Below are positions 45,651-55,283 of a stretch of DNA of 64,000 nt, one piece after another. The DNA lies in NCBI GenBank assembly GCA_034440135.1, contig JAWXBP010000246.1, forward strand, positions 1 to 64,000. The letters run 5' to 3'. The notes beneath the pieces are model-generated. The model was not told the DNA's origin. It did not search any database and saw only the letters and a program-made list of their open reading frames with translations. The first letter of the stretch is position 1; each line of letters begins with the position of its first letter. Source of the DNA: Planctomycetia bacterium. GTDB taxonomy: Bacteria; Planctomycetota; Planctomycetia; Pirellulales; JALHLM01. The position numbers and the translations under genes are program-made.

Positions 45651-46226
45651 ATGTTTCGCTCAGTACGTACCGCCGTCATCGTCTATTCCGTCCTCACGCT
45701 CATCACCGGCGTAGTGTATCCGCTTGTCATCACCGGCGTTTCCCAAGTGCTGTTTCACGATCAAGCGAACGGCAGCGTCCTGCTGCGCGGCGAGACGGCC
45801 GTAGGCTCATCGTTGATCGGCCAAGCGTTCGATGACCCGCGTTACTTTTGGGGCCGACCATCGGCCACGAGTCCAGCGTACAACGGCGCCGCATCGTCCG
45901 GCAGTAACTTGGGCCCGACCAACCCGGCGCTGCTCGACGCCGTCGCGGAACGCGTCAGCACCCTTCGCGCCGCACATCCCACCCAGACCGGCGCGATTCC
46001 TGGCGATTTGGTCACCGCCTCGGCTAGCGGACTCGATCCGCACATCAGCCCGGCCGCGGCGCAATTTCAGATCGATCGCGTCGCTACGGCCCGAGGTCTT
46101 CCCGTCGATCAAATCACGGCCCTTGTCGCCGCTCACACCCAATCGCGCACGTTCGGAATGCTCGGCGAGCCACGCGTCAACGTCCTGGAATTGAATCTGG
46201 CCCTGGACACCGTGCATCGACCATAG
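45651..46226 (+). CDS. kdpC: Potassium-transporting ATPase subunit KdpC
   Basis: The 191-residue protein has one N-terminal membrane helix ('AVIVYSVLTLITGVVYPLVI') and then a periplasmic domain with the family motifs 'GSSLIGQAFDDPRYFWGRPS', 'SGSNLGPTNPAL', 'ASASGLDPHISPAAA' and 'LGEPRVNVLELNLAL'. KdpC caps the KdpA/KdpB complex and affects affinity. It follows kdpB by 42 bases. ATG 45651 is the only reasonable start. Confidence 0.94.
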   Translation: MFRSVRTAVIVYSVLTLITGVVYPLVITGVSQVLFHDQANGSVLLRGETAVGSSLIGQAFDDPRYFWGRPSATSPAYNGAASSGSNLGPTNPALLDAVAERVSTLRAAHPTQTGAIPGDLVTASASGLDPHISPAAAQFQIDRVATARGLPVDQITALVAAHTQSRTFGMLGEPRVNVLELNLALDTVHRP

Positions 46227-46250
46227 TTCTCGCATCTCCTTTCGACCTCC

Positions 46251-46322
46251 TTTTTCTGCGTGTTTCGCGTGTTTCGCGGGCAATAACGCTGTCTCTCCGA
46301 GGTCACAGACCTCGGCTACAGC
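46251..46322. repeat. Short repeats after kdpC: 'gcgtgtttcgcgtgtttcgc' and a 'ccgaggtcacagacctcgg' hairpin
   Basis: The first part (46251-46286) is the reverse complement of the tandem repeat at 18590-18620, including its ttatt flank. The second part (46298-46322) is a small hairpin, ccgaggt/acctcgg, followed by ctacag. The same 22 bases occur again at 58745-58766. Both sit between kdpC and kdpD, so the kdpDE unit may have its own transcript. Confidence 0.7.
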
Positions 46323-46346
46323 AGCAAGAGACGCTAAGCTTTACTT

Positions 46347-49067
46347 ATGGACGATGCTCGGCCGAATCCTGATGCATTGCTGGAGCAAGTCGCCGCGGCG
46401 GAGTCGGCGGCGCGGCGGGGCAAGCTGAAAATCTTCTTCGGCTACGCCGCGGGCGTCGGCAAGACCTTTGCCATGTTGCAAGCCGCTCAGCGGGAGCGTG
46501 CCGCGGGCGTTGAGGTCGTCGTCGGGTACGTCGAGCCGCACGGCCGCGCCGAAACCGAAGCCTTGCTGACGGGCCTCGACATGTTACCGCCGTTGCGCAT
46601 TCCCTATCGCGGCGTGGAACTGCTGGAATTCAATCTCGATGCGGCCCTGGCGCGCCGGCCCAAGCTGATTCTGGTGGATGAGCTGGCCCACTCGAACGCC
46701 GAGGGCTGCCGGCATTCCAAGCGCTGGCAAGATGTGCAGGAATTGCTCGGCGCCGGCATCGACGTTTACAGCACGCTCAATGTGCAGCACATCGAGAGCA
46801 TCAACGACGTCATCGCCAAGATCAGCGGAGTCGTCGTGCATGAACGCCTGCCCGATTCGGTTGTGGAACAAGCCGACGACTTGGAATTGGTCGACATTAC
46901 GCCTGAGGGGTTGATCGAACGTCTTAAGGCGGGCAAGGTGTATCTGCCGCAGCAGGCCGAGCGCGCGATCCAGAACTTTTTTCAGAAGGCAAATCTCGTC
47001 GCGCTGCGCGAACTCTCCTTTCGCCAAGCGGCGGCGCGATTACATCGCGAAGTGGATTGGCAGCGAGCGCTGCGCAAGGACCAAGCGCCCTGGGCCACGA
47101 GTGACCGTGTACTGGTATGTATCGGGCCCAGCCCAACGACGGCGCGGGTGGTGCGCACCGCCAAGCGATTGGCCACGGCGCTCGATGCCGAATGGGCAGG
47201 CGTGTCCGTCGATACTGGCCGAGTGGAAGCGGAGTCGCCGGACGTGCGCGAACGCATCGCCAAGCATTTGCGCCTGGTGGAACAACTCGGGGGCGAGACC
47301 CACACGCTGGTCGGCGCGGACGTGGCGGCCACGATCTTGAGTTGGGCGCGCGATCAGAATGTCACCAAGATCGTCGTCGGCAAGACGGCCGAAAGTTGGT
47401 GGCGGCGCATCCGGCAAGGTTCCGTCGTGCAGCGACTCCTGCGCGATTGCGGCGACATCGACGTGTATGTCATCCACGGCGAACGAGAACCGCTCACGCC
47501 AAGAAAGGCCGCGACAACGGTGCGTTCGGTATGGCGGTGGGATGGCTACTTGCGCGCCGCGTTGATCGTCGCTGTTTGTACGCTCGTCGGCTGGTTGTTT
47601 CACGCATGGGGCCTCGCCGAGGCCAATATCGTAATGCAGTACCTGCTCGGCGTGGCGCTCGTGGCGGTGCGCTACGGGCGCGGGCCGGCGCTGGCGGCCA
47701 CGGTGGCGAGCGTTATGTTGTTCGACATCGTGTTCGTCCCGCCCTATTACACGATCGCCGTCAGCGATTCGGAATACTTGCTGACGTTCATCGTGATGCT
47801 GATCATTTGCATTTTGATCAGCACGCTGACCGCGCGGCTGCAGGCGCAGGTCAAGGCCGCGAGTATTCGTGAACGGCGCACGGCGGCGCTCTACCATCTG
47901 ACGCGTAGCCTGTCGCAGATTTCTGGGACGGACTTCCTGTTGCAACTTGCGGGCAAGCAACTCGCCGAGATCTTTCGCGGCGAAGTGGCCATCTACCTAC
48001 GCGAGCCGACTGGCGCTGTGACGCCGCGGTTCGGCGCCGCATCGGAAATTGCTAGGCACCCTGTCAACCCACTCGTTGCGCATTGGGTGGCGAACCACGC
48101 GCAAGTCGCCGGCGCGGGTACAGATACGCTGCCAAACGGGTCGGCACTGTTTGTGCCCCTCGAAGGTTCGCAGCGCGTGATCGGAGCGCTTGGTATCCGT
48201 TGCGACGACTTGATCGTCTACCACGACCCGGAGCAGTTCCGCCTACTGGAAACATGCGCCGGTGTGATCGCCCAAGCGATCGAGCGCGATCAAATCGCGC
48301 TGGAAGCGCATGAAGCCAAGCTGCAAACCGAAGCGGAACGCTTGCGGAACAGCTTGCTCAGCGCCGTATCGCATGACTTGCGTACGCCGCTGGCCGCGAT
48401 CGCCGGGGCGAGCAGCACGCTCATCGCCGAACACGACACGCTCGCCGCGGACACGCGCCGCGAACTCGCGGAATCGATCTACGCCGAAACCGATCGCCTC
48501 AACCGTCTCGTGGCCAATCTTCTCGACATGACGCGCCTCGAAGGGGGTGCAATGACGCTCAACAAGGAGTGGCAATCGCTGGAGGAAATCATCGGCGTCG
48601 TGCTGCGAAGATTGAGCGGTCGCTTGGCGAATCATCCCGTGACGACGCGTTTGCCGCCGGACTTGCCGCTGGTGCCGTGCGACGACGTGCTGATTCAGCA
48701 GGTGTTGATGAACTTGCTGGAGAACGCGGTCAAATACTCGCCGCCCGGCGCCGCGATCGACATCGCTGCTCAGGCGCGCGCCAAGGATATCGTCGTCGAA
48801 GTCGCCGACCGCGGCCGCGGACTCGCCCCGGGCGATGAGCAACGCGTGTTCGATAAATTCTACAGGGCCAGTCCCGGAGGGCTGCCGGGCAGCGTCGGCC
48901 TGGGGTTGACGATCTGCCGCGGTATCCTCGATCTGCACGGCGGGCGCATCTGGGCCGAGAACCGCGCCGGTGGCGGCGCGTGTTTTCGGTTCGCACTTCC
49001 GCTCGGAACGAGTGAGCCGAGCAGCGCACCCATCGCAGCGACGATGCAACCCACCGGCGCCACATGA
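46347..49067 (+). CDS. kdpD: Sensor histidine kinase KdpD
   Basis: The 906-residue kinase has the KdpD N-terminal domain with a Walker-like 'LKIFFGYAAGVGKTFAMLQA' and 'PHGRAETEALLTGLDMLP', then 'LVDELAHSNAEGCRHSKRWQ', followed by a Usp-like domain ('VLVCIGPSPTTARVVRTAKR'). Four close membrane segments (DUF4118) lie at about residues 395-500 ('ALIVAVCTLVGWLFHAWGL', 'TFIVMLIICILISTLTARL'). A GAF-like part and the kinase core follow: 'SAVSHDLRTPLAAIAGASS' (H-box), 'QQVLMNLLENAVKYSPPGA' (N-box), 'VADRGRGLAPGDEQRVFDKF' (G1) and 'GSVGLGLTICRGI' (G2). It senses K+ limitation or turgor and phosphorylates KdpE. The gene overlaps kdpE by four bases. Confidence 0.94.
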   Translation: MDDARPNPDALLEQVAAAESAARRGKLKIFFGYAAGVGKTFAMLQAAQRERAAGVEVVVGYVEPHGRAETEALLTGLDMLPPLRIPYRGVELLEFNLDAALARRPKLILVDELAHSNAEGCRHSKRWQDVQELLGAGIDVYSTLNVQHIESINDVIAKISGVVVHERLPDSVVEQADDLELVDITPEGLIERLKAGKVYLPQQAERAIQNFFQKANLVALRELSFRQAAARLHREVDWQRALRKDQAPWATSDRVLVCIGPSPTTARVVRTAKRLATALDAEWAGVSVDTGRVEAESPDVRERIAKHLRLVEQLGGETHTLVGADVAATILSWARDQNVTKIVVGKTAESWWRRIRQGSVVQRLLRDCGDIDVYVIHGEREPLTPRKAATTVRSVWRWDGYLRAALIVAVCTLVGWLFHAWGLAEANIVMQYLLGVALVAVRYGRGPALAATVASVMLFDIVFVPPYYTIAVSDSEYLLTFIVMLIICILISTLTARLQAQVKAASIRERRTAALYHLTRSLSQISGTDFLLQLAGKQLAEIFRGEVAIYLREPTGAVTPRFGAASEIARHPVNPLVAHWVANHAQVAGAGTDTLPNGSALFVPLEGSQRVIGALGIRCDDLIVYHDPEQFRLLETCAGVIAQAIERDQIALEAHEAKLQTEAERLRNSLLSAVSHDLRTPLAAIAGASSTLIAEHDTLAADTRRELAESIYAETDRLNRLVANLLDMTRLEGGAMTLNKEWQSLEEIIGVVLRRLSGRLANHPVTTRLPPDLPLVPCDDVLIQQVLMNLLENAVKYSPPGAAIDIAAQARAKDIVVEVADRGRGLAPGDEQRVFDKFYRASPGGLPGSVGLGLTICRGILDLHGGRIWAENRAGGGACFRFALPLGTSEPSSAPIAATMQPTGAT

Positions 49068-49759
49068 CCAACCCAGCGCGGATCTTGATCGTCGAGGACG
49101 AACCGGAAATTCTCCGGTTTCTGCGGGTTTCTTTGGAGCACCATGGGTTCCGGTTGACGGAAGTGACCACCGTGCGCGAGGCCATCACGCAAGCGGCGAT
49201 GCAACCGCCCGATTTGATGATTCTCGATCTGGGATTGCCGGACGGCGATGGGCTGGACGTGATCAAGAATGTCCGCGGCTGGTCGCCGCTGCCGATCGTC
49301 GTGCTCTCCGCCCGAGGGCAGGAACAGGACAAAGTCCACGCCCTCGACGCCGGCGCCGACGATTACCTCACTAAGCCTTTTGGCATCGAAGAATTGCTGG
49401 CCCGCGTGCGCGTCGCCCTGAGGCACGCGGCGCGCACCGCGGGAGATGATGCGGCGGCGGTGTTCCAGGTCGGCGACTTGTGCGTCGACCAGGCGGCGCG
49501 TCGCGTGACCGTGCATGGCGGCGAAGTGCATCTGACGCCGACCGAATACAAGCTATTGACGCTGCTCGTACGACACGCCGGCAAAGTGATGACGCATCGC
49601 CAGTTGCTCAAAGAAGTCTGGGGACCCGGCAGTGCGCATGAAACTCAATACCTACGCGTCTTTATGGCGGCGCTACGGCAAAAGCTCGAAGACCAGCCGG
49701 CGCAGCCGCGCTATCTGCTGACAGAACTCGGCGTCGGCTACCGACTGGCTGCGGAATGA
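49064..49759 (+). CDS. kdpE: Response regulator KdpE
   Basis: This 231-residue OmpR/PhoB-type regulator has an intact receiver: acidic pair in 'ILIVEDEPEILRFLRVSL', phospho-Asp in 'PPDLMILDLGLPDGDGLDVI', Thr/Ser in 'LPIVVLSARGQEQDK', and Lys in 'DDYLTKPFGIEELLARVRVA'. The winged-helix DNA-binding domain follows ('VHLTPTEYKLLTLLVRHAGK', 'HETQYLRVFMAALRQKLE'). It starts inside the kdpD stop (ATGA) and would activate kdpFABC. In contrast to the receiver-like protein at 6289, all phosphorylation residues are present. Confidence 0.94.
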   Translation: MTNPARILIVEDEPEILRFLRVSLEHHGFRLTEVTTVREAITQAAMQPPDLMILDLGLPDGDGLDVIKNVRGWSPLPIVVLSARGQEQDKVHALDAGADDYLTKPFGIEELLARVRVALRHAARTAGDDAAAVFQVGDLCVDQAARRVTVHGGEVHLTPTEYKLLTLLVRHAGKVMTHRQLLKEVWGPGSAHETQYLRVFMAALRQKLEDQPAQPRYLLTELGVGYRLAAE

Positions 49760-49781
49760 GAAAGCATGGATCGTGGAAACT

Positions 49782-49847
49782 AAGCCCAGGGAAGGTCATC
49801 CCGAGTCATTGCAATTGGCAAAGTCTTCGAGGACCTTCCCTGGGCTT
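49782..49847 (+). terminator. Perfect 16-bp hairpin after kdpE (family G, copy 1)
   Basis: aagcccagggaaggtc (49782-49797) and gaccttccctgggctt (49832-49847) pair exactly and are followed by ttc, so this probably ends the kdp transcript. The same arm, and part of the inner sequence (aaagtct.cgagg), recur at 62222-62286, which shows it is also a repeat-family member. The DUF983 gene on the other strand ends 24 bases further on. Confidence 0.8.
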
Positions 49848-49870
49848 TTCGGCGTCAGTGCCGAAAGACG

Positions 49871-50200
49871 TTAGCGCGGATCGAACCGCTGATCGAAGTG
49901 CAGCCAGGCCACGCGTGAGTAGCGCAGCAAGAGGGGCGACATCAACGCGAGTTGCGCCATCACCACGCCGAAGATCGCCCAGGGCGAATACTCGTGGTAG
50001 AACATCACCGCGCAGATCGGCAGCGACGCCAGAATGCCGAGGCCGTAGCTGAAGTACATCGCCCCGAGAAAAAAGCCAGGCTCGCGCGCGAACTTCAGCC
50101 CGCACTCGGGACAATGCTCGTGCATCACGAGCAACGACTGAAAGGCCTTGCCCCGCAAGCAACGGGGACAGCGTAAACCGAAGATGGCGCGCCAATGCAT
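49871..50200 (-). CDS. DUF983 family membrane protein
   Basis: The 109-residue protein opens with 'GLRCPRCLRGKAFQS' and 'HEHCPECGLKFAREPGFFLG', two CxxC knuckles typical of DUF983. Two hydrophobic segments follow ('YGLGILASLPICAVMFY' and 'IFGVVMAQLALMSPLLL') and the protein ends 'WLHFDQRFDPR'. DUF983 proteins are small inner-membrane proteins of unknown role, often near heme or respiratory genes. Here it stands alone next to the kdp locus. The family assignment is by motif order. Confidence 0.85.
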   Translation of the reverse strand: MHWRAIFGLRCPRCLRGKAFQSLLVMHEHCPECGLKFAREPGFFLGAMYFSYGLGILASLPICAVMFYHEYSPWAIFGVVMAQLALMSPLLLRYSRVAWLHFDQRFDPR

Positions 50201-50241
50201 CGTGAATCACTGTTTCTTTACGTTGTGTCTTGCGCGCCGGC

Positions 50242-51672
50242 CTAGGCCAGGATTCCGTCCACCACGTTGCCATGCACATCCGTCAAGCGCATGTCGCGCC
50301 CGCCGAAACGGAAGGTGAGGCGCTTGTGGTCGACGCCGAGCAGATGCAGCATCGTGGCGTGGAGATCGTGAATCTCGACGCGATCGCGAATCGCCTTGTA
50401 GCCGAACTCGTCGGTCTCGCCGTACACCGTGCCGCCCCGCACGCCGCCGCCGGCCAGCCAAATGGTGAAGCCGAATGGATCGTGATCGCGCCCGTCCCCT
50501 TGCGCGAACGGCGTGCGGCCAAACTCGCCCGCCCAGACGACGAGCGTCGATTCCAGCAATCCCCGCGCTTGCAAGTCTTCCAAGAGCGCCGCGATCGGTT
50601 GATCGACCGCGAGGGCGTTCATTTCGTGCCCTTGCTTCAATCCCGCGTGCTGGTCCCAGCGATCGTTGCCGTTCGTCTTGGGACAGGTTAGCTCGACGAA
50701 CCGCGCGCCGCGCTCGATCAACCTGCGCGCCAACAGGCATTGCGCGGCGTAGACACGGGTGGGCTCATAACCAGCCTCCATGCCGTAGAGACGTTTCATC
50801 ATCGCGGTCTCGCCGGAGAGATCCATCAACTCCGGCACCGCGGTTTGCATGCGAAACGCGGTCTCGTAGTTTGCGATGGCCGCTTCGATTTCCGGCTGCG
50901 CGCCGTGGCGCGTTTGCGCTTCACCGTCGAGCGCGGCGATCAAGTCGAGTTTCCGGCGCTGTTCCCCGGCCGTTTTTTCCCGCGGAATAATGTTCGCCAC
51001 CGGCGGATCGCCGCTGCGGAAAATCGACGCCTGGTACGCGGCCGGCAAGAATCCGCTGTTGAAATTGTCGATGCCGCCGGGCGGAATCAGCCCGCCATTC
51101 AGCACAATGAACCCGGGCAACTCGGCGTTTTCGCTACCGAGGCCGTAGCTGGTCCAAGCCCCCATGCTCGGGCGACCCTGGATGCCGGTGCCGGTGTGAA
51201 GAAAGTAGTTTGCGCTCGTGTGTTCCGGAAACTGCGCGACCATCGAGCGGACGATCGCCAGCTTGTCGACATGTCGCGCGACGTGCGGGAACAAGTCGCT
51301 CACCCAGGCGCCGCACTGGCCATGTTGCTGGAACTTCCAGGGCGAAGCGGTGATGGCGCCGACATTATCGAACTGCGTGGGCTCGACTTTGAACAACGTA
51401 CTGGGATCGACGCCGTGATGCTTCTCCAGAATCGGCTTGTAATCGAACGTATCGACCTGCGACGGCCCGCCGTCCATGTAGAGGAAAATGACGTTACGGG
51501 CCTTGGCCGCATGATGCAGCGCCGTCAGGTTGGCATTGTGCGGCAACATGTTAGCTGCGCGCGATGCATCCGCCCACAGCGCCGCCAAGGCCATCGCGCC
51601 GAACCCGTTCGCGCAGCGCGCAAGCATTTCGCGGCGCGAGTGCGGCGTCGGGATGTAGTGGCGGCAGTGCAT
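50242..51672 (-). CDS. DUF1501 family protein, exported
   Basis: The 476-residue protein begins 'MHCRHYIPTPHSRREMLARC' and 'ANGFGAMALAALWADASRAA', a Tat-like leader (SRREML then a hydrophobic core). The body has 'VIFLYMDGGPSQVDTFDYKP', 'KLAIVRSMVAQFPEHTSANY', 'LVVWAGEFGRTPFAQGDGRD' and 'HDLHATMLHLLGVDHKRLTF', matching the partial DUF1501 gene at the left end of the window. It lies 139 bases downstream of the DUF1549/DUF1553 gene on the same strand. This pairing is widespread in planctomycetes. The substrate is unknown. Confidence 0.92.
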   Translation of the reverse strand: MHCRHYIPTPHSRREMLARCANGFGAMALAALWADASRAANMLPHNANLTALHHAAKARNVIFLYMDGGPSQVDTFDYKPILEKHHGVDPSTLFKVEPTQFDNVGAITASPWKFQQHGQCGAWVSDLFPHVARHVDKLAIVRSMVAQFPEHTSANYFLHTGTGIQGRPSMGAWTSYGLGSENAELPGFIVLNGGLIPPGGIDNFNSGFLPAAYQASIFRSGDPPVANIIPREKTAGEQRRKLDLIAALDGEAQTRHGAQPEIEAAIANYETAFRMQTAVPELMDLSGETAMMKRLYGMEAGYEPTRVYAAQCLLARRLIERGARFVELTCPKTNGNDRWDQHAGLKQGHEMNALAVDQPIAALLEDLQARGLLESTLVVWAGEFGRTPFAQGDGRDHDPFGFTIWLAGGGVRGGTVYGETDEFGYKAIRDRVEIHDLHATMLHLLGVDHKRLTFRFGGRDMRLTDVHGNVVDGILA

Positions 51673-51732
51673 GATTCAGGTCAATGTTGGATCGATTCTC
51701 GATACCGGTCGGACGCACCAGCCGGGAGGAGA

Positions 51733-51806
51733 CGACGTCGTTGAGAGTGTCAACTTTGCGTTGAAAACGACGTCCGCTCTCCCTCGCTGGCGCTACGGGC
51801 TGGTGT
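51733..51806. repeat. Half family C repeat plus small hairpin
   Basis: gacgtcgtt (51733-51741) pairs with aacgacgtc, and the family C word 'tctccctcgctggcgctacg' followed by ggctggtg runs to 51806. Only one family C arm is seen here, directly after the DUF1553 gene stop codon. Confidence 0.6.
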
Positions 51807-51811
51807 TGGCG

Positions 51812-54800
51812 TTAGTTCACGAAGACGAACTCCTTCACGTTCCAAAGTGCATGCGCCAGGTCCTTCCAGGCGTTCTCGCCAGCCTCGTTCACGAAGGCTT
51901 CGCATTGCGCTCGCTCGGAATCCGTGGGCGAACGTCCGAAGCACTCCTCGTACATGCTACCGATTCGATCCGCGTTTCCCTCGACCTCTGAACAGATTGT
52001 CTGAGCCCAACGGCTGGACAATTCGTGCACCAGCGGGTCGTTGAGCATTACCAGCGATTGCGCCGGCACGTTCGAAACGCTGCGACGCCCGACCGTGGAA
52101 AACGGAATCGGCGTGTCGAACGCCAGCATCATCGGCGAGGGGAAGTTGCGGCGCACCTCGAGGTAAATGCTCCGCCGATTCGCACCATCGAGCGGGCCGC
52201 TGTTCTCCGGTCGTCCGCGGCCTTCCATGAATGAATCCAAGTGCGTCGGAACAGATCGCCCGTATGGTCGGCGATCGAGGCTGCCAGAAATTTGCAACAT
52301 CGCGTCGCGAATGGCCTCTCCTTCCAATCGCCGGACACGGGCGCGGGAAAGCAAGAGATTCTGCGGATCGCTCGGCGGCCCGACCGTTTCGCCTCCGGAC
52401 GCCAGCCGATAAGTGCTCGACAAGGTGAGTTCGCGAATCAACCGCTTGATGGACCAACCGTCGTGAATGAATTTCGTTGATAAATAGTCGAGCAACTCCG
52501 GATGCGTGGGCATGTCGCCCATCACGCCAAAGTTGTCGACCGAGGCCACGATGCCGCGTCCAAACAAGTGATGCCATACGCGGTTGACCATCACGCGCGG
52601 CAGCAACGGATTCGCCTTGGCATCGGTCAACTGTCGCGCCAGTTCTAAACGCCCGCTTCCGGACCCGGTCGCCAGTGGTGCGTCGCCGTACAATGCTTCG
52701 AGCCCGCGACGGGGCGTGGCGACGCCCAGGTTTTTCCAGGAGCCGCGCAGGAACACGTGTTCATCGACGCCGGTGTTGTCCTGCATCGCCATGCAAAGGC
52801 GCGACTCCGTCTTGATCCTCGCCAGCACCTGCGCTCGCCTTGCTTTCCAATCGTCGGCCAGCGCAGCGACCGGCGCAAATGCGGCATCGGGGTCAGGCGT
52901 GAACAGCGATGGATTCGCAAGGGCCCAGTTCGCCAATCGCGCGTCGTGAGCGGCGTGTTCTTCGTCGATCGCTCTCGCATCTTCGAGCCGAGCGAGCAAC
53001 GCCGCAAAGCGATTGCGCAACGCCGCGGCCATCGAGTCCGGCGTGGCGCTGGCGTCGACAGGCACCAGGCCGGCTAATGAATCTTCCAGAGGCGCTGGCG
53101 GAGTCGCTCCCTGCGCCACGGCGCTGACCTCGATCGTTTGCTCTTTGGCAGGCGTGAATTCTAGGTGTGCCGTGCGGCCGACGTATTCGCTCAGGTCGCG
53201 CTCCACCCAACGCCATGCGCCTTCGGTATTGAACCCGCCGACGAGCACGCCATGTAGCGGGCCTGCGATGAGCGCGTGTTGGTCGACGGTCGCATAGACC
53301 TGGCCAACGCCGCGCACGAGCACATAAACTTTACCCTGCACGGTGAAATTCGGCGTGTAGAGCGTCCGCCCTGGCCGCACGACGTTGCCGACCGCGCCCG
53401 GTTCCAATTGATGTTCGGCCGCCAAGGTGCGCACGTCCCAGGCCGGATCGAACACGGCCGCGCCTCGTTCCGCGAACTCGATGCGCGGCGCAGTTGTTCC
53501 GCGCGAGATGGCTACCGATCCCGGCGACCGCGGCGCGAGACCGTAACTCACGTCGTCCGGCAGCCATTTTTCCGGCGCAAGTTGGGAGTAATCAACGATC
53601 ATCTCGATGGAAGGCGGCGTCACTTCATCGCAGCTAGCCGTGGGCGCTTCGGCAACTTGATCCGGCGTGGCAATCGCCTGCGCGTAAGCGTGGAAGAGAT
53701 CGTTGTCGTCGTCCACGGCGTTCGTCAACCGCCGTCCCCAGGCGCGAAGTACCCGCGCGTCCAACCCGCGTTCCGCCGCGATATCATCCACGACCAGAGA
53801 TTCGTCAGCGAACAGATCGCGCACGGCCAACAAGTAGGCGTCGAGCCGTTCCACGGTGGGACGTAGCGCCAGCGCCGCCGCGGCGCGGAGCGGTTGCTGT
53901 GCTGCGCGATCGATCGCGTCCAACTCGACAGCCAATTGGCGATCCTGCTCCAACGTCTCGAACCGCGCCAGTCGCCCGCTGCTGCTTTCCAGGAAGCCGA
54001 ACAGCGCGTAGTAGTCGCGATTGGAGATGGCGTCGAACTTATGGTCATGGCACCGGGCACAGGCCACGGTCAATCCCAGAAAGGTTTTCGACATCACGTC
54101 GATACGATTGTCGAACCGATCCGCCTGGTCCTGCCGCGTATCGACGGGCGAATGCAGTTCCTCACCGAGAAACCAAAATCCGGTGCCGATGAGCGACTCG
54201 TTGAAGCGTTCGGTCGGATGCAATCGCGGTTCCGGCAGTAAGTCTCCCGCCAGGTGTTCGACGACGAACTGATCGTAAGGAACGTCGGCGTTCAAAGCCC
54301 GGATCACATAGTCGCGATATTCCCAGGCGTTGGGGGCCGCATAATCGAACTCGTGCCCTTTCGTCTCCGCGTAGCGCACCAGGTCAAGCCAGTGCCGCGC
54401 CCAACGCTCGCCAAAGTGGGGCGACGCCAGCAGGCGATCGACGACCTTTTCGTGCGCCTCCGGAGACGCATCCGCGACAAACGCGTTGATTTCCTCGATC
54501 GTCGGCGGCAGGCCGATCAGATCGAACGTCACGCGTCGCAACCAAGTGCGGCGATCGGCCTCGCCCACCGGAGCAATGCCGGCGGCCTCCAACTTGGCAA
54601 GGATGAATCGGTCCACATCTCCGCGCGGCCAGGATTTGTTTTTTACTGTCGGCGGCTCGACGGTTTGGATCGGCTGCCACGCCCAATGCGTCTGCTTGCG
54701 AGCTTGCAAGTCAAACGAGGCTTTGGACTCCGTCGTCGGTGTTGGTGCAGCGGCCTCTTCCGGCCAAGGCGCGCCGCGGCGAATCCATTCCCGCAAGTGT

Positions 54801-55138
54801 TCAATCGCCTCGTCCGGCAACTTACCGTCGGGCGGCATTTGCAGGTCGACGTCGTTGTACGAGATCGCTCGCAGCAGGCGGCTTTGATCGAGATCGCCGG
54901 GAACGATCGCCGGCCCGTTTTCGCCGCCGTGCAGCACGCCGTCGCGGGAATCGAGCCTCAACCCGGCGTCCGGTTCGTCCGCCTGGTCGGAATGGCACTC
55001 ATAGCAGCGTTCGACCAGCACCGGTCGGACGTGCTTTTCGAAGAATTCCAAATCCGCCGGGTCAACATCGGCAGCCCAGCCCGACCGGCCAACGCCCAGC
55101 AAGCAGACCAACGCGAAGATCCAACCCAAACGCGACAT
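51812..55138 (-). CDS. Planctomycete cytochrome c (PSCyt1), DUF1549 and DUF1553 domain protein
   Basis: The 1,108-residue protein has a signal peptide (LGWIFALVCLLGVGRSGWAA). A PSCyt1 cytochrome-like domain follows with 'RPVLVERCYECHSDQADEPD', whose CYECH fits a CxxCH heme site. Then comes DUF1549 ('WPRGDVDRFILAKLEAAGI', 'DLIGLPPTIEEINAFVADAS', 'FGERWARHWLDLVRYAETKG'). A second 'GLTVACARCHDHKFD' carries another CxxCH. DUF1553 ends the protein ('NPLLPRVMVNRVWHHLFGRG', 'FGVMGDMPTHPELLDYLSTK', 'RRNFPSPMMLAFDTP'). Its function is unknown; it may be an exported polysaccharide- or sulfatase-related redox protein. It forms a pair with the DUF1501 gene downstream. ATG 55138 begins the leader. Confidence 0.93.
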   Translation of the reverse strand: MSRLGWIFALVCLLGVGRSGWAADVDPADLEFFEKHVRPVLVERCYECHSDQADEPDAGLRLDSRDGVLHGGENGPAIVPGDLDQSRLLRAISYNDVDLQMPPDGKLPDEAIEHLREWIRRGAPWPEEAAAPTPTTESKASFDLQARKQTHWAWQPIQTVEPPTVKNKSWPRGDVDRFILAKLEAAGIAPVGEADRRTWLRRVTFDLIGLPPTIEEINAFVADASPEAHEKVVDRLLASPHFGERWARHWLDLVRYAETKGHEFDYAAPNAWEYRDYVIRALNADVPYDQFVVEHLAGDLLPEPRLHPTERFNESLIGTGFWFLGEELHSPVDTRQDQADRFDNRIDVMSKTFLGLTVACARCHDHKFDAISNRDYYALFGFLESSSGRLARFETLEQDRQLAVELDAIDRAAQQPLRAAAALALRPTVERLDAYLLAVRDLFADESLVVDDIAAERGLDARVLRAWGRRLTNAVDDDNDLFHAYAQAIATPDQVAEAPTASCDEVTPPSIEMIVDYSQLAPEKWLPDDVSYGLAPRSPGSVAISRGTTAPRIEFAERGAAVFDPAWDVRTLAAEHQLEPGAVGNVVRPGRTLYTPNFTVQGKVYVLVRGVGQVYATVDQHALIAGPLHGVLVGGFNTEGAWRWVERDLSEYVGRTAHLEFTPAKEQTIEVSAVAQGATPPAPLEDSLAGLVPVDASATPDSMAAALRNRFAALLARLEDARAIDEEHAAHDARLANWALANPSLFTPDPDAAFAPVAALADDWKARRAQVLARIKTESRLCMAMQDNTGVDEHVFLRGSWKNLGVATPRRGLEALYGDAPLATGSGSGRLELARQLTDAKANPLLPRVMVNRVWHHLFGRGIVASVDNFGVMGDMPTHPELLDYLSTKFIHDGWSIKRLIRELTLSSTYRLASGGETVGPPSDPQNLLLSRARVRRLEGEAIRDAMLQISGSLDRRPYGRSVPTHLDSFMEGRGRPENSGPLDGANRRSIYLEVRRNFPSPMMLAFDTPIPFSTVGRRSVSNVPAQSLVMLNDPLVHELSSRWAQTICSEVEGNADRIGSMYEECFGRSPTDSERAQCEAFVNEAGENAWKDLAHALWNVKEFVFVN

Positions 55139-55283
55139 GCCAACAAACCCGGCCAAGGGAGCGCAACTGCCACTAGCTCTAGAATATCAGGCAGGGGGGA
55201 AGTTTTGGACCCCTGGGGGCGGGTTTTGCCGCATAAGCGTGTTGGCATCGGCGGTGAGAGCTGCGCCAGGCGGCAACGTCGTA

